Below are positions 23,701 to 34,937 of a DNA stretch of 64,000 nucleotides, piece after piece. Below the pieces are notes generated by a model. It made no database searches, was not told the DNA's origin, and saw nothing but the letters and a program-made list of their open reading frames with translations. The first letter of the stretch is position 1, and each line of letters opens with the position of its first letter. The DNA lies in NCBI GenBank assembly GCA_038496445.1, contig JALMLS010000304.1:1-64000 (forward strand). The letters run 5' to 3'. The translations under genes were made by a program, and so were the position numbers. The stretch comes from Trichosphaerium sp. ATCC 40318 (Eukaryota; Discosea; Flabellinia; Trichosidae).

Positions 23701-26700
23701 TTATTCGATTTGTACATCCAAGAAAGCTACGGGCCTGTTCCAACAAGATACTGCAAAATATCTTATATTCTTTCTTGGATTTGGATCTTGCCATTCAAGT
23801 TTTTCCATTGTTTTACCCTCGTGTGAATGCTCAAGGGATATAAACCCATTTTTATATGTTAGTGTATATTCTATAAAATCAAAAAAATGAGGAACATTAG
23901 CTTGTTCATTCCAATCTTTAACACCAATAACACGTGGCGCATTTTTTTGGTTACTACGAAAAATAGAAGTATAATATTGTCCGTTTCTTGGTGTATCAAT
24001 TGCGAATGAGTATACGTCACGTGCTGAAGCAGATGTACCAAGTGTGTTTGTTAGACTATCTGTTAATCGAAGAAATATGCTTGATCCTCTCGCTTTGAAT
24101 TTGATGACACATTTGTTTGTTTCTTTAAAAGGTATTGGTATGAATACATCCCTAGCACGTTTGTGTTGTATAGTAAAAGAGAAACCATTCCTCTTAAGAT
24201 GCTCTGTCTTGTATACAATATACTTAAGAACTTCATCGTTTTGTCTTTTAGTTTGTGCCATTGTAACCTTCTTTAAGACATCTCGACCTTCGAATATAGT
24301 TTCAAACAAAGACTTGTCTTCTTCTGAAAAAGCATCCCATGTCTCTTTAGGCATTATAATATTCTCAACGCATGTAAGAGGTACTATAGGAGGTAGATGG
24401 CCTCCAGGCATATTATGATTATTTATCTTAAGTATCATTTCTTTAATAGATTCTAAAGGTTTGGTTTCATCGTATTTACCTCTTTCTCGACATTGTGCCT
24501 TTAAAAACGAAAACGTCAGAAATCACGTGATATTTTTTTCTCAAAAAGTTCAAGTTGTCTCTAGGTACGTACAATTAATTCACCGGCGAGAATACCAGGC
24601 CAATCGCTATTGACAGCGGGATGAAGCTTACTCTTTTCTAAGGCATCCTGCCAAGGTTCATCTTTTACTTTTGCCCATGGTCTTTTTTTGAAGGTTCTTT
24701 GTGACATGTATGACGTAGCAGCGTGAGGACTTAACCAAAAATCAGGATGGTACATCAAGCTCTAAGATCACTGGTTAGAATAAAGGAATTCACAAGGATC
24801 TATCACGATTACTGTACCTGCGAAAACACGATAAATATTTCACCGTAATCTCCAGTGTTAGGTCCCAAAACGCTGAACACGTGACGGTTTGTTTCTGTTG
24901 CAGATTGTTACTGTATAGTTTAGGGCGATTCCGAAGACTTACTGAGTTGAATGTCATTAGGGTATCCAAGCCCTTGTGGCTCATGTTGCAAGATTGTGCC
25001 GACAATTTTTTTAATACGGTGTCTGAGTTTAGGAAGCTTTTGTTTTATTTTAAAAGCTTTAAGTTTCTGCTCTTGTTGACTTATTTTCTGGAAGAAATGG
25101 ATTAAGCACGTGTAAAAAGTGTGAAACTTTACTTACCCCTTCTAACTCTCCAGGCTCTTCGTTTATTTCGCTTTTCTTCTTTTTCTCATTAATAAACCTG
25201 ATCCAACACGGTAAGAGAACTTGTTTGATGTTGATTCGGATTTAGAAATCACCAACTTCGTGGTAGAAATCAGGGCGTACTTTTGTATATGTAACATTGT
25301 CCATTCTTCTATAACACTATTCCAAACGTATCCAACACTCTTTAACGTCTTCAAAAAATCGGCATGTTGTTTACAACCTATGTTTTGAAAAACATTACTC
25401 ACGTGCTTTAGGGGAGAATCAAATAAATACCTCTAAGAGCTGCTCTAACGATATTATTCTTTAACTTTTCTTGCTGATCGCGAGATAGGAGTACGCCATG
25501 CTTTAGTATTAAAGAGAATATAGCTGGGTTACATCTATACAGTATAGTACGTTAGAAGGTTGGGCGGTTTTTTTTATACAAAAATGTGTACCTGTGAACT
25601 GGTCTGCATTGACTTACATACTCAATCACACTGGCTGGAATCGAAGTATCACGTATATTAGCCCGTGTTAAGTTATTCCATAGGTATTTGCTGTTGGAGT
25701 AGAACCGAACATCGTTATTACATGACTAACACAAATGTAAATGCTAATCCGGTTTTTTTCGCTAAAAAGAGTTGCAACTGGTCGTACGTGTATCTCACAT
25801 ATCGGCACAGCTTCAAGAGTTTGTGTTGACACAGGTTTTCTTAGAGTCCTTACTCTTCTTTCTAGTATACATGAGGTTTCGAAGGAAACTGACAATTAAG
25901 TATGTACTTTTTTGTGCTTTCACTTTCGATGGTGCGGGTGGTGATTCGTCACTGCTGGGTGTATCATCGCTGTTGGTTGTATCATCGCTGCTGGGCGTAT
26001 CATCGCTGTATAGTGCTTCGTCGCTGGTGTGTTGACTGGGATCAATATCATCTAGACGTAGCACATCGGAGAAATTAAGAGTAGAAGGGCTTGGAGGAGG
26101 ACCGTTATCGTATGAACTTTGTAAGGGAGGGTCATGGCCATAAGTACTGTGATGAAGAGGCTCATGGTATGGCTGTGGTGGGCGATCGTATGTATGTTGG
26201 TGAGGAAGATCACGATCGTATGTACTGTGGTGAAGATCATGATCGTATGTAGGTGGAGGGCGATCATATGCACGTGGAGGTGAATAACGACGATGTTGTT
26301 GTGGCACTTCAGGTTCGTATGTATCTTGGTATGATAAGAAACGTGATGGTGCTGTTCTGAAATGAATTGATGAATCATTATTATGTGGGTATTCATCATA
26401 GTAGTCATCGCTTAGCTCTTTTTTTTGGTTTTAGTTTTTTTTTTCCCAAAGTTTCAGAAAGGTAAAGATTTGGGAAGGTTTTGGGTTGTTTGTGTTTTTT
26501 TGTATTGATATTTTCTTAACGGTTATTATAAGCATTCGAAATGCGTACCATAGTTTGGATGATAATGACGTTCATAGTTCCTACGTGGTTGTCGGTTTTG
26601 TTGTGGAGGTGCACTATGGTATATTCTTGCAGGTACAGGGGCCTGTCTTTGTGTTCCACGAACATCATGAACAGGCGAATAATCTTCGCCAGGTGTATGA

Positions 26701-27069
26701 CTTGAGTATTCGCCATAGCGAGGAGAGGGATCACTATCTAAGTATATTAAAATACGAATGAAGGCGTTCAAGACGAGAAAAAAAACCAAAAAAATAAAAA
26801 ATTGAAAATGAAAAAAAGTATAATCACGTGCGTTTCTTCTCTTCTTTGGTGCCTGTATTGTCGTCCTTCTGGACGTCGTGTATATACTGGATAATGTTGA
26901 GTTCTTATTTGATCTACATGTTCTAGATAGTCGTAATCACCATTTTGGCGTTCTTCAGGGTAAATAGGTTCGTAATCGTATTCTTCGTCGTAATACTGCA
27001 TTAAAACGTTAATATGTTAGTTCCTTAATGGTTTAAAAATGAGTTCCTACGTTTTGATTAGACATTAAG
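23701..27069 (-). CDS. Large protein of unknown family with Tyr/Pro/His-rich N-terminus
   Basis: I could chain about a dozen minus-strand exons, most with agreeing phase, from ATG 27069 to the stop at 23701. The N-terminal third is low complexity: Tyr/Asp/Glu-rich, then Tyr-His-Pro-Asp repeats (PPPTYDHDLHHSTYDRD), then Ser/Asp runs (DDTPSSDDTTNSDD) and a KKRRVR basic patch. The middle is ordered: DVRFYSNSKYLWNNLTRANI, NPAIFSLILKHGVLLSRDQQ and FLKTLKSVGYVWNSVIEEW, then a Lys-rich helix. A distinct core follows: TILQHEPQGLGYPNDIQL, RHVFSVLGPNTGDYGEIFIV, MYHPDFWLSPHAATSYMSQR. The C-terminus has a beta-rich block ending IRYFAVSCWNRPVAFLDVQI, reminiscent of the farnesoic-acid methyltransferase-like (Methyltransf_FA) sandwich. 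The overall function is unknown. One junction near 26820 has a doubtful phase. Confidence 0.6.
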
Positions 27070-27442
27070 CTTTTTGGTTCTAGTGCTTCCGAACCAATAA
27101 CTGGCCTTAAACACTTTTCAGAGAAACGCATGGCCTCAACTCGTATCAATGCATTTTTACCTTAACAGGGTATTGGATTCCAACAGGCTGAAATAATGTC
27201 CCAAAGTATAAAAAGGAGCTAAGGTTTACACAAGTTGAAAGTCATTGTGGTACTTTATCAGCGACACTTGCTAGTTGTATCACCAATGTGATTGTAAAAA
27301 ATATTTGGTTCGAAACAGTTTTGGTCTCGGATCTAATTTTACAGTCTCTGAACAAGAGTGATTCCTTACTAGTGTTGATGGAGCGACTATGTCTAACCCT
27401 TTTTACCCAAAGTACGACTGAGAATACAGCTATGTGCTTTTA
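27070..27442. other. Intergenic region
   Basis: This is the promoter side of the large minus-strand gene and the 3' side of the next. No coding frame or RNA gene is seen. Confidence 0.5.
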
Positions 27443-28680
27443 TTAGTGTCGGGCGAAATACTGACAACCTTTTTTGTTTGAAATGTCTATATCATACTGA
27501 GGCGTATTCTGCTCTCTTCTTCTTTTCAAAACACATACAGCGATAACACTGCCTTAGCAGAGGGTAAGCTTAAAAAACAACAAGAAAAGCAATAAATAGT
27601 TAGGTGCTTACTAATAGCTATAAAACAAGTCACAGCTCCAACACCAATAAGAATATCCAACTGGCACTATTCAAAAAAGAGGTTATCACGTGAAAGCAGT
27701 ATTCAAATAAGGATGCCGTACTTATATTGCATTATGTAGAACCTTCATGCGAAGTAAGACCAAAACATTTCACACAGGCTGTATCTGACTGGTAGCGTCC
27801 TGCTGGACACTAAAAATAGCAATTAACGCGTAGTTAGAAGCATATTCTTGTAGCTTTGTACGTCCATCCCAGTTGTCAGTAACTTCTGGTGAGTACATAT
27901 TAAATTCTGGGCAGAAGTGACAAAACTCGCCATTTCTATGATGCAAGTTAGCGTGAAAGTACCAAGGATGAATAACACTCTTGTGAGAAGCATTGTTGAT
28001 ACTAGGGAACTTGAAGAACTGTGATTCATTCCTAATTTGCCTCAAAAGTACTACTTGGGTAACTTGCATTCGGAAAGGCAATTATATAATTTCTAAAGGT
28101 TACTGTAAACATAAACTGTATCCATGAGGGTACGGGGAAGTGTTAGAGCTAGATTACGTAAGCGTACCACAGCCCGTATCAGCTTTAAAACGTAAAGTTA
28201 AATGAGCATATGGAGTGTGAAAGCGTAACATGTTGCAAGTGTGAAAAATTATTTACTTCAAAGAACAAACTGTTAAAAAAAGGACAAAAGTTGTTTTAAA
28301 AGTGGAGTGCTTACATAATCTAACTCTCAACTCAAAAATTCTACACTATCAAGTAGCGTTCTTCTTATTGAGTTTGGAAATGACAGATCAGGTACAGTTG
28401 GAGATTCTAACTTATATTATTTCGGAAAACTGTCAGAACTGACTTTCGACGGGTGGTAAAAATCAGGCTGAAACGTGCATATGACAGTTCTAACAGCTTG
28501 CAAGTTTTTTCTATTTCTTACATCTTGATTGAAACTGTAGTTTGTCTGTTTGGCCTAGACCCCTTCAAACTTGCTTGGTACGCTATATGGCTATATGTTG
28601 AGTTTTCTGTTGTTAGATTAAAACGGACCGGTGTCATGATTATATGTACCTTACAACAACCAGCCCGTGTGTAACTAAAA
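27443..28680 (-). CDS. Cys-rich type I membrane protein (5' end uncertain)
   Basis: The last exons encode a Cys-rich ectodomain followed by a membrane span. CHFCPEFNMYSPEVTDNWDG and then CPAGRYQSDTACVKCFGL match the ephrin-receptor/GCC2-GCC3 style 'CpaG.yqs...C..C' repeat. Across two introns the protein continues into LDILIGVGAVTCFIAISSVI, a single transmembrane helix, then KRRREQNTPQYDIDIS as a short cytoplasmic tail, with stop TAA at 27443. Upstream blocks NSTYSHIAYQASLKGS (about 28600) and TPYAHLTLRFKADTGCGTL (about 28220) look like more ectodomain exons. I could not find the signal peptide exon, so the gene probably starts upstream of 28680. It is likely a surface protein of unknown ligand. 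Confidence 0.5.
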
Positions 28681-29181
28681 CACCTTGCTTTTTTATTGTA
28701 CTAGTTTGCGATCAAAGATCTTGGTGTATTGCTAGAAAAATTAAAAGAACCAAATATTGACTCACTTTTGATAGCGAAGTAGCTCTCGCTATAAACGAGA
28801 TGAGCAGTGTTTGATATTTTCAGCCGCAAATATAGAGTAATAGTTAATCAATCAAACCAACTATAGTATAAAAATACCACGGTTAGAACAATAGATGAGT
28901 TGAAGTACTTTGTGTTTAGATTTCTCTGAAAATGCGTCATACCCAGAATAAAAACAGAAGACCACATTGTCTTCAATCTGTCATCCATCACCAAACTGTG
29001 GCTTTGTAAAAATAGTAACCCTGGTCGTGCTTAATACTTCTACAGAGTATGTGATGTGTTTTTAAAAGTAACCGGTTTACGTTCGGTTCTCGTTTCACGT
29101 AATACATCACTGTGTTCTGGTTTAGGTTAAAAAACCCAAAAAAACTCAGTTAAAACAACACATACAACTACCCAATATCAC
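28681..29181. other. Divergent intergenic region
   Basis: This contains the promoter of the DUF4419 gene and probably missing 5' exon(s) of the Cys-rich membrane protein (a minus-strand stretch around 28740-28830 is open). An AT-rich leader precedes the DUF4419 start. Confidence 0.4.
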
Positions 29182-30270
29182 ATGTCTATAACGTTTCAAC
29201 CTTCAAATCAGGAACCTACTGTTGTTCATACGAGTCGAGACAAACCTGGTCTTCGTAATGTTGTAGCTAGTCTTAGAGAGTACCGAACAGGCAACGATGG
29301 CGATAAACCTCTCAAGGAAGTTATTCAATGCTCAGAAGATGCCAATAAACCTTCTGCGAGGCGTGAGCGAAACGGCTTCGTTGATTCCGTCGTTGATGCT
29401 TATTGCTATCACCACAACATTGTTCTACGCACAGATGACTTTTGGACAGCTATTATGACCCAGTTCAGCCTCTATGTAAACAACAACGCCGAATCCTTGC
29501 GAGATAAGTTTGTATCTCATACAGGAAAGAAGAACCTCATTATTGAAGCTAGCGGAACTCTGAGAACAGCAAACTATGCTCAATTTGCTGAACGAATGGC
29601 GGCTGAAATCCAAAAGAACCTGAAAGATGATCAAATACGTTCTTGGGTCATTCAAGACTTTACTACAACAACAGCATCAGATAAGGTTGTATCATCAGTT
29701 CTCCTCATGGCTAGCATGCAACAATACTTCTCTTACGGATGTCGTCTCTGCTGCGGTATTCCGAATGTCACTCTTCTTGGTACACCTGAGGATTACATCA
29801 AGCTACGCAAAAAGATTGACAAACTCCTTGAATTCGAAGTTGAGGGTAAGGCAATAATGAAAAAGTGGCACCAACACCTATCACCTATTTTGGATGAGCT
29901 CGTCTTAACTTCTTCTGGAAAACCCAATCTCGACTTCTGGGGCAAGATTTGTGATCGCCACAGTGGCGGCAGTGGTCCTTCATACTTGAGTGGATGGATA
30001 ACTGCTTTTTGTGCCTTCGACCAACACGGAGTATGGAGAGGAGACACGTGCAGTGCTAAGAGGTTAGGTATTACGTCTCCATGGCCTGTTTTTGATTTGA
30101 AAAAGATACAACCTGGTTATTGTACCGTGCCTGTTGAAGTTGACGACAATGGCACAAAGTACGATACAGTTATGTTCGCAGGTAGTTTTGCAGTTGATGT
30201 TATTGATGATGGTTTGACTATTAAACCACGCTGTGATTGGGCCTTGGCACTCAAAAAACTCAAGAAGTAG
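29182..30270 (+). CDS. DUF4419 domain protein, intronless
   Basis: One uninterrupted 362-residue frame. It contains DUF4419 hallmarks: NGFVDSVVDAYCYHHNIVLR then TDDFWTAIMTQFSLYVNNNA ('l.PDDVWl.Il.qfs.yvn.na'), LRDKFVSHTGKKNL, IQDFTTTTASDKVVSSVLLM ('F.pnFSTTt..d...s...lM'), SMQQYFSYGCRLCCGIPNVT, LLGTPEDYIKLRKKIDKLLE and WHQHLSPILDELVLTSSGKP. The 'sG.yl.GWi..Fc.f' segment is present as SYLSGWITAFCAFDQHG. The family is widespread in fungi and protists, and its biochemical role is unknown. The frame has no signal peptide or membrane span, so it is probably cytosolic. The neighbours give no functional hint. A CACGTG occurs just after the stop (30298). Confidence 0.87.
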   Translation: MSITFQPSNQEPTVVHTSRDKPGLRNVVASLREYRTGNDGDKPLKEVIQCSEDANKPSARRERNGFVDSVVDAYCYHHNIVLRTDDFWTAIMTQFSLYVNNNAESLRDKFVSHTGKKNLIIEASGTLRTANYAQFAERMAAEIQKNLKDDQIRSWVIQDFTTTTASDKVVSSVLLMASMQQYFSYGCRLCCGIPNVTLLGTPEDYIKLRKKIDKLLEFEVEGKAIMKKWHQHLSPILDELVLTSSGKPNLDFWGKICDRHSGGSGPSYLSGWITAFCAFDQHGVWRGDTCSAKRLGITSPWPVFDLKKIQPGYCTVPVEVDDNGTKYDTVMFAGSFAVDVIDDGLTIKPRCDWALALKKLKK

Positions 30271-30856
30271 ATAATTAGTAAACGCTTGCTAATCTATCAC
30301 GTGATTTGTTTAGAATAAAATACTTTCTCCTTGTTTTCGAGGCGAATCTCTAACAAATAAATTATTGAAAGTTTAACGAGACAACTTTTATGGAGATTAA
30401 ATGTCACCATAAGGCGTCTTTCAACATTGATGGTATTTTGCAGTAATCACACAGCTTTTTTTATATTTCTACGTGAAGCGTAACAGCGAACAACTTTTCA
30501 CTAACGAAAACGATTATTCGCTAAATAGACCTCTACATCAAACAAAAGGAGTCAGTTACTTACCAAAAACTAGCTAAACTAATGAAGGCCAAAGTGTAGT
30601 AAGGCTTGTCTGTCAATGGAAGAAATACATAAAGAAAATATCTACAAGACCGAGTTAGTAAAGCCGGCTTTAACCACCAAACTTCAAACTCGAGCTTCTT
30701 AGAATCCACTAAATTCCAACAGAGCTATCACGTTTTTTTTATTATAGTACACGGTAGTGGCCAAAGTTCCAACTATTTATTAACGAAGATACTCTCTGAA
30801 GCTCGTGGAGACATTATAGAACCAACTAGCAAATAGTCAGAATCATTTTAACATAT
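30271..30856. other. Intergenic region, convergent ends
   Basis: 3' flanks of DUF4419 (plus) and the nuclease-fold gene (minus). AT-rich; no coding frame recognised. Confidence 0.5.
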
Positions 30857-33050
30857 TTATTCAGCTGAAAAAAGAAGAAAGAAAGAAGAAAAAAAGAAAG
30901 TCGTACATTCATTGTAAGGTGCTCCTGAAGTTTGTAGAGATGGTTTATCTCGAAATACAAAAGCCATCTTTATATCTGGCTTATGATTGCGTATAGTAGC
31001 AGCTAGAGAACTGAGTCTTCCATCCCACCAGAAAGGAACAGGTACGAGCGAAACACCTGAAGTCAATAAGTAAACAAGTAAAAATATAAATCGGAGCATT
31101 TGGTGTTTCGTACCAAAGTCTTCACATAGTTTCTGTTTATCTTGATCTCTAGCTATTATTATTTGAGAAGGAACGTGATGTGGTACAACCTCTCCAAAGT
31201 GTTGCTCTCCTTATAAAGCCTTTAGTAACACAACACGTAATATTTTTTTACCTTGGTATTCAACAGCTAGATTATGTTTTGGTACAAAGAGGTCTACACT
31301 AATAGGTTTGAAAAAAGTTGGATGTTCTCCTATTATATGTTCCTCTTCAATTTGACTATCTGGGAAAAGATGCTGAAGAAACTGTTGCAATCGGCTTAAC
31401 AAGAATTGAGCATAAAGTACAACATGCTTTTTTTACAAACTAGGTACCTTTGAATTGATTTCTTGGACTTCAGGCCAAAGCTTTTCCAGTTGAAGGTATA
31501 ATCAGGATAAAATCTATCTAGTACTTTTGGGTAGTATCTAGAGAATCCCACGCCTGTGTAAGAAGCAATTTGTTCCATTGAAACTCGATACCTAAATAAT
31601 CTAATCAGCAAGAGAAAAAGAATCTGCAAAAATCGTTATGGTACCACATTGATGGATCAGTTATATTAAATGCATCTCTTATTTCAGAAAGATACTTCAT
31701 TTGTCTAACAGGATCTTGCCAAAATTTCTTCGGAACAGTAACTGGTGGCTTCCTAAAACAAAGTAAGTATTTTTAGTTTCTCTCAAAAACAGAAAACTGA
31801 ATTTTAAAGTCTAACCTGAATAATTCCTCATTAAAAGAATACTCGGGATATATTACAGAACAGGCAGCATACATACTACCATTATATCTGTATAACAATA
31901 TTAGTTGCGAAGTCTGTAGGAGAGTTCAAACTTTAAAAAAAAGAAAGAAAAAAAGAATTACTTTAACATTATAGCCATGGCACCGTCTTTTTCAACGTGA
32001 CTCTTGACAACATCTTGCCAAGAACAATATGTCTTGATACCCTGATTTTCTGCTATTTCATCAAACAAAGCACGTTGATGTTCAACTTTATCCCACCAAC
32101 CAGTTGGCACTGCACTAAACGAATTACTTTCTTGCATTTGTTAGTAAAATTAGGTATGTTGTGCCTGAATCTCCATTTTATCCATGGATAATCTGGGTAA
32201 CAATTCATCAAAGCACGTGACATTGAAGAACCAAACCTATTTTTTTTCTTAGAAGAGCTTGCTTTCTTTTTTTAGTTGTCTGTTTGCTTTTACATCATAA
32301 ATCACGTGCCTGTTAAGTATGCCAACCATACCTCTATTTAACATTATTTTATTGGTTAAAGCATAGAAATCATCAAGCGATTTGACATCGTTTTCTTTAG
32401 CAAATTCTTCAATCTTGTCTTTTTGATTTTTGGGTTTTTTCCAAAAATGCATTGGTGCTGCTTGGTGCCTTGAAAAAGCGTTAATGGGTAAGTCACAGGT
32501 TATACACTACTTCTGCGACATACTTAAACCTCCACTCATAGAATGAGTGTTCTTTATATACATTGGTGAGAGCTACACTTAAATACTTCCCATACCTTAA
32601 AAACGTGAGTAAAACGCAAAAGACACAAAAACTTGAACAGCTAGCATACTTATTTAGCAAACTCCTTGCCCCATAATGTAGCAGCTCTTCATTAGATACT
32701 GTGTACCAGTCTTCACATACAAACAAGCGTAGCTTCTTTGAGATGTTGTCAAGAATCAAACGTTGCTGAAGTATTACATCTGCGCGTGGTGCGCGTTTAC
32801 GTATTAGCTTAGTTTGGCTTCTTTTGATGATATCTTCGAGCCTCTTGTCACGTTTGCGGAACGCACGCTGCATAACTTTGTTTGAGCATTTGGGCACTAA
32901 AAACACGTTTGTAAAAGCTATTGGCAGCTCGTTTAAAGCGTTTGTTATGATTCTTGGTTCATTGTTGAGTAAATAACTCTACATACCCTTTGAGATGTTT
33001 TGGGTGCGTGTGAAGACCGTTTGAGCTTGTTTTGTCGATTTTAGAAGCAT
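30857..33050 (-). CDS. PD-(D/E)XK-like protein with YP-W repeats
   Basis: The start at 33050 gives a basic, acid-free leader (MLLKSTKQAQTVFTRTQNIS), suggesting organelle targeting. Several degenerate repeats of a 'W..tG.dl...gg..ll..y..sl...l..vYPdy.W..wkF' type follow: EDWYTVSNEELLHYGARSLL, ALMNCYPDYPWIKWRFRHNI, VLDRFYPDYTFNWKSFGLKS. The C-terminal domain reads FKPISVDLFVPKHNLAVEYQ then GEQHFGEVVPHHVPSQ, RDQDKQKLCEDFGVSLVPVP and FWWDGRLSSLAATI. That is the D...E-Y-Q-G-x-x-H core of an endonuclease-like fold similar to RAP/Vsr-type domains. Large families with this repeat-plus-nuclease layout occur in arbuscular fungi and protists and are uncharacterised. Activity and substrate are unknown. 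The stop is at 30857 after a small last exon. Confidence 0.65.
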
Positions 33051-33559
33051 AAATAACGCCAAGTGCCCTCACACCTCCTCAATACTTTCAAATTGTTGAT
33101 GGACGCACTAAATCAAGTTTTTTGCCAGTACATCGACATAGTGTATCCTTGACAATCTATGTATTGAATACAAGACGTACAGACCTTTTAAACTGCTGTA
33201 GAATTAAACTAATGGCCTGCAATTAAGTTAGGCTTTTATTTCAGTGATTGTTTCAGCTGGTCTTAACTCTTTCCGGTAAGATTGTTGAGTGGTTACTTGG
33301 ATAGTGGCTAAAATACTGCTGATCCAAAACAGATTCCAACTCCACGTGTTTGTCTGATTTTGGAAAAAAAACTGTGGACTATCTCGTGAGACTTAAGTTT
33401 TTTGTCACGGAAGTGCAACAGACATGGTATTGGCAGCAATATAGTATTAGCACAGGAGGTGTGTGAGCTCTTATCCGAGAAAGTAAAAGCGTTATCTGAG
33501 AAGAAAAGGTAGAAAGCTTCTTTAAGTGAACATCACAGAAAAGAGAGATAAACTGAAGC
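33051..33559. other. Intergenic region, no gene seen
   Basis: Promoter side of the nuclease-fold gene. No frame of 60 codons or more occurs on either strand from about 32.9 to 34.1 kb. One CACGTG lies at about 33343. Confidence 0.5.
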
Positions 33560-33810
33560 GTTTAGCAAAATGATTGCAGAAGATCGTACTGTAGTAACAG
33601 ACAAAGGAATCAAATCACTTACACGTGTTTGTACTATATACCTGGACTGTGCACATCTGAGACATATGAAGGAATCAAGGCTCTAATAAGAGTTTATAAA
33701 CTGTTGGTGGTAAGAATTGCGGAGATGTACCAGACAAGGGTATTGTAGCACTGATAGTGATTCTTTCGATTGAAAGGCGGTTAAGTTTAGAAGGATTGAA
33801 CTGCATAGTC
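33560..33810 (+). pseudogene. Decayed leucine-rich-repeat (F-box/LRR type) relic
   Basis: Short broken plus-strand pieces match the Cys/Asp-type LRR unit 'C..iTDkGi.sL..L..L.l.': RTVVTDKGIKSLTRVCTIYL at about 33585-33650, and NCGDVPDKGIVALIVIL at about 33715-33765, followed by RRLSLEGLNCIV then a stop and LTDRK. The repeats sit in different frames with several stops, and there is no long frame, so this looks like a dead gene fragment rather than an expressed LRR protein. It is based on motif reading only. Confidence 0.45.
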
Positions 33811-34105
33811 TGAAGCTGACTGATAGGAAGGTTAGTATGGCTACATAAATATCCTGAAAAATGTACAGAATCCTAAAAAAGGAAATTAGTTACGAGCTCC
33901 TAAATAAAATGGTTACTCTTTGACCTCAAGATGCTTAGCTATATTCTAGAATAGTATTGTCGAAGTACAAATATACTGTATGAAGTAAACAGTTTATTTA
34001 AAAATCACTCAGGAATATTACCAACTAGTTGTCTGTTAACACCTGCCATATAATTGTACTTAGTAGGCGATATTGCTACTTTCAGCCCATATTTCATACT
34101 CACCA

Positions 34106-34591
34106 TCAAGTACACCGGTAGTAACAAAGAGTCCGAATTTGTCCGTTATCATAATAGTCGTTGTACTCTCCATCAAGGCTTCCGTTCGAGAAATTACACC
34201 TAATACGTAGTGCACCACTACGATACCTCTCTATGTACTCTCCATGAATAAACCCATTGGCATAATTAAGCTCTTCATGCAATTCCCCAGATGAATACCA
34301 GCTTTTATACTCTCCATGAAGCTCTTCGGATTCGTTAATGGTAGACACAGACTTTTTCTTCCCGTTGGTGTGCCATGTTTTTAATATTCCACCTTTCACC
34401 TCGCCGTTCACGAACAATCTTTTTTGCTTTAATTTTCCGTCACTGTACCATTTTTTCCAGCACCCGTGTTTCTCCAAATTTTCATCAAACCGTGTATGCG
34501 TTGCAATGTACTTCGAAAGTAACGGCCATTTAACGGAAATTTCGTGGTCGAGATCAATCAACTCCTTGTGCAAGTCCATAGGAAACGCCAC
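34106..34591 (-). CDS. MORN/YwqK-type repeat protein, F-box-like N-terminus (paralogue 1)
   Basis: An intronless 161-residue protein. After an N-terminal helical segment (FPMDLHKELIDLD, KWPLLSKYIAT) it has tandem units of about 23 residues with the pattern 'G.y..WY.nG.l......ng..hGey': KHGCWKKWYSDGKLKQKRLF, HGEYKSWYSSGELHEELNYA, HGEYIERYRSGALRIRC and DGEYNDYYDNGQI. This is the toxin-antitoxin YwqK/MORN-variant repeat (COG2849) seen in bacteria and abundantly in giant viruses. The N-terminus 'P.eLh.E..dlD' may be a degenerate F-box. It is paralogous to 38689-39393, with fewer repeats. The function is unknown; protein binding through the repeats is likely. Confidence 0.72.
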   Translation of the reverse strand: MAFPMDLHKELIDLDHEISVKWPLLSKYIATHTRFDENLEKHGCWKKWYSDGKLKQKRLFVNGEVKGGILKTWHTNGKKKSVSTINESEELHGEYKSWYSSGELHEELNYANGFIHGEYIERYRSGALRIRCNFSNGSLDGEYNDYYDNGQIRTLCYYRCT

Positions 34592-34937
34592 ACGCTCTTG
34601 TTGGTGTTGGTTTGGCTTTACCTATGTGTAAGCGTTAGAAGGTGAGAAGCTTTAGTACAGCAAACGCTTTACCCATTTAGCTATTGGTAAGTCCATGATA
34701 TTGTTATGGTAGGTTGTAGTTGCGTTGCTTGTTGAAGGTGGTGTTTGAAAAGTGAATGATTTTTTGGCAACCACAAAATCAATCAGTTTTCGAAAACTAC
34801 TACAGTTGTTGTAATGTACCGGAGGTATCCACGACCAAGTGAAGAGCGACAAATCGCACAAGCCCTACAATTATCACAGCTTCCACAAAAGTCAGCCTGT
34901 TTTTGAGCGTCAAAATCGCATTTACGACCATTACACC
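34592..34937. other. Divergent intergenic region
   Basis: Separates the minus-strand MORN gene and the plus-strand F-box gene. A 69-codon minus-strand frame (34652-34861) lacks any known motif. Confidence 0.45.

Noticed and set aside
34652..34861. Minus-strand 69-codon frame upstream of the F-box gene
   Set aside because: No family features and it sits in a divergent promoter region.
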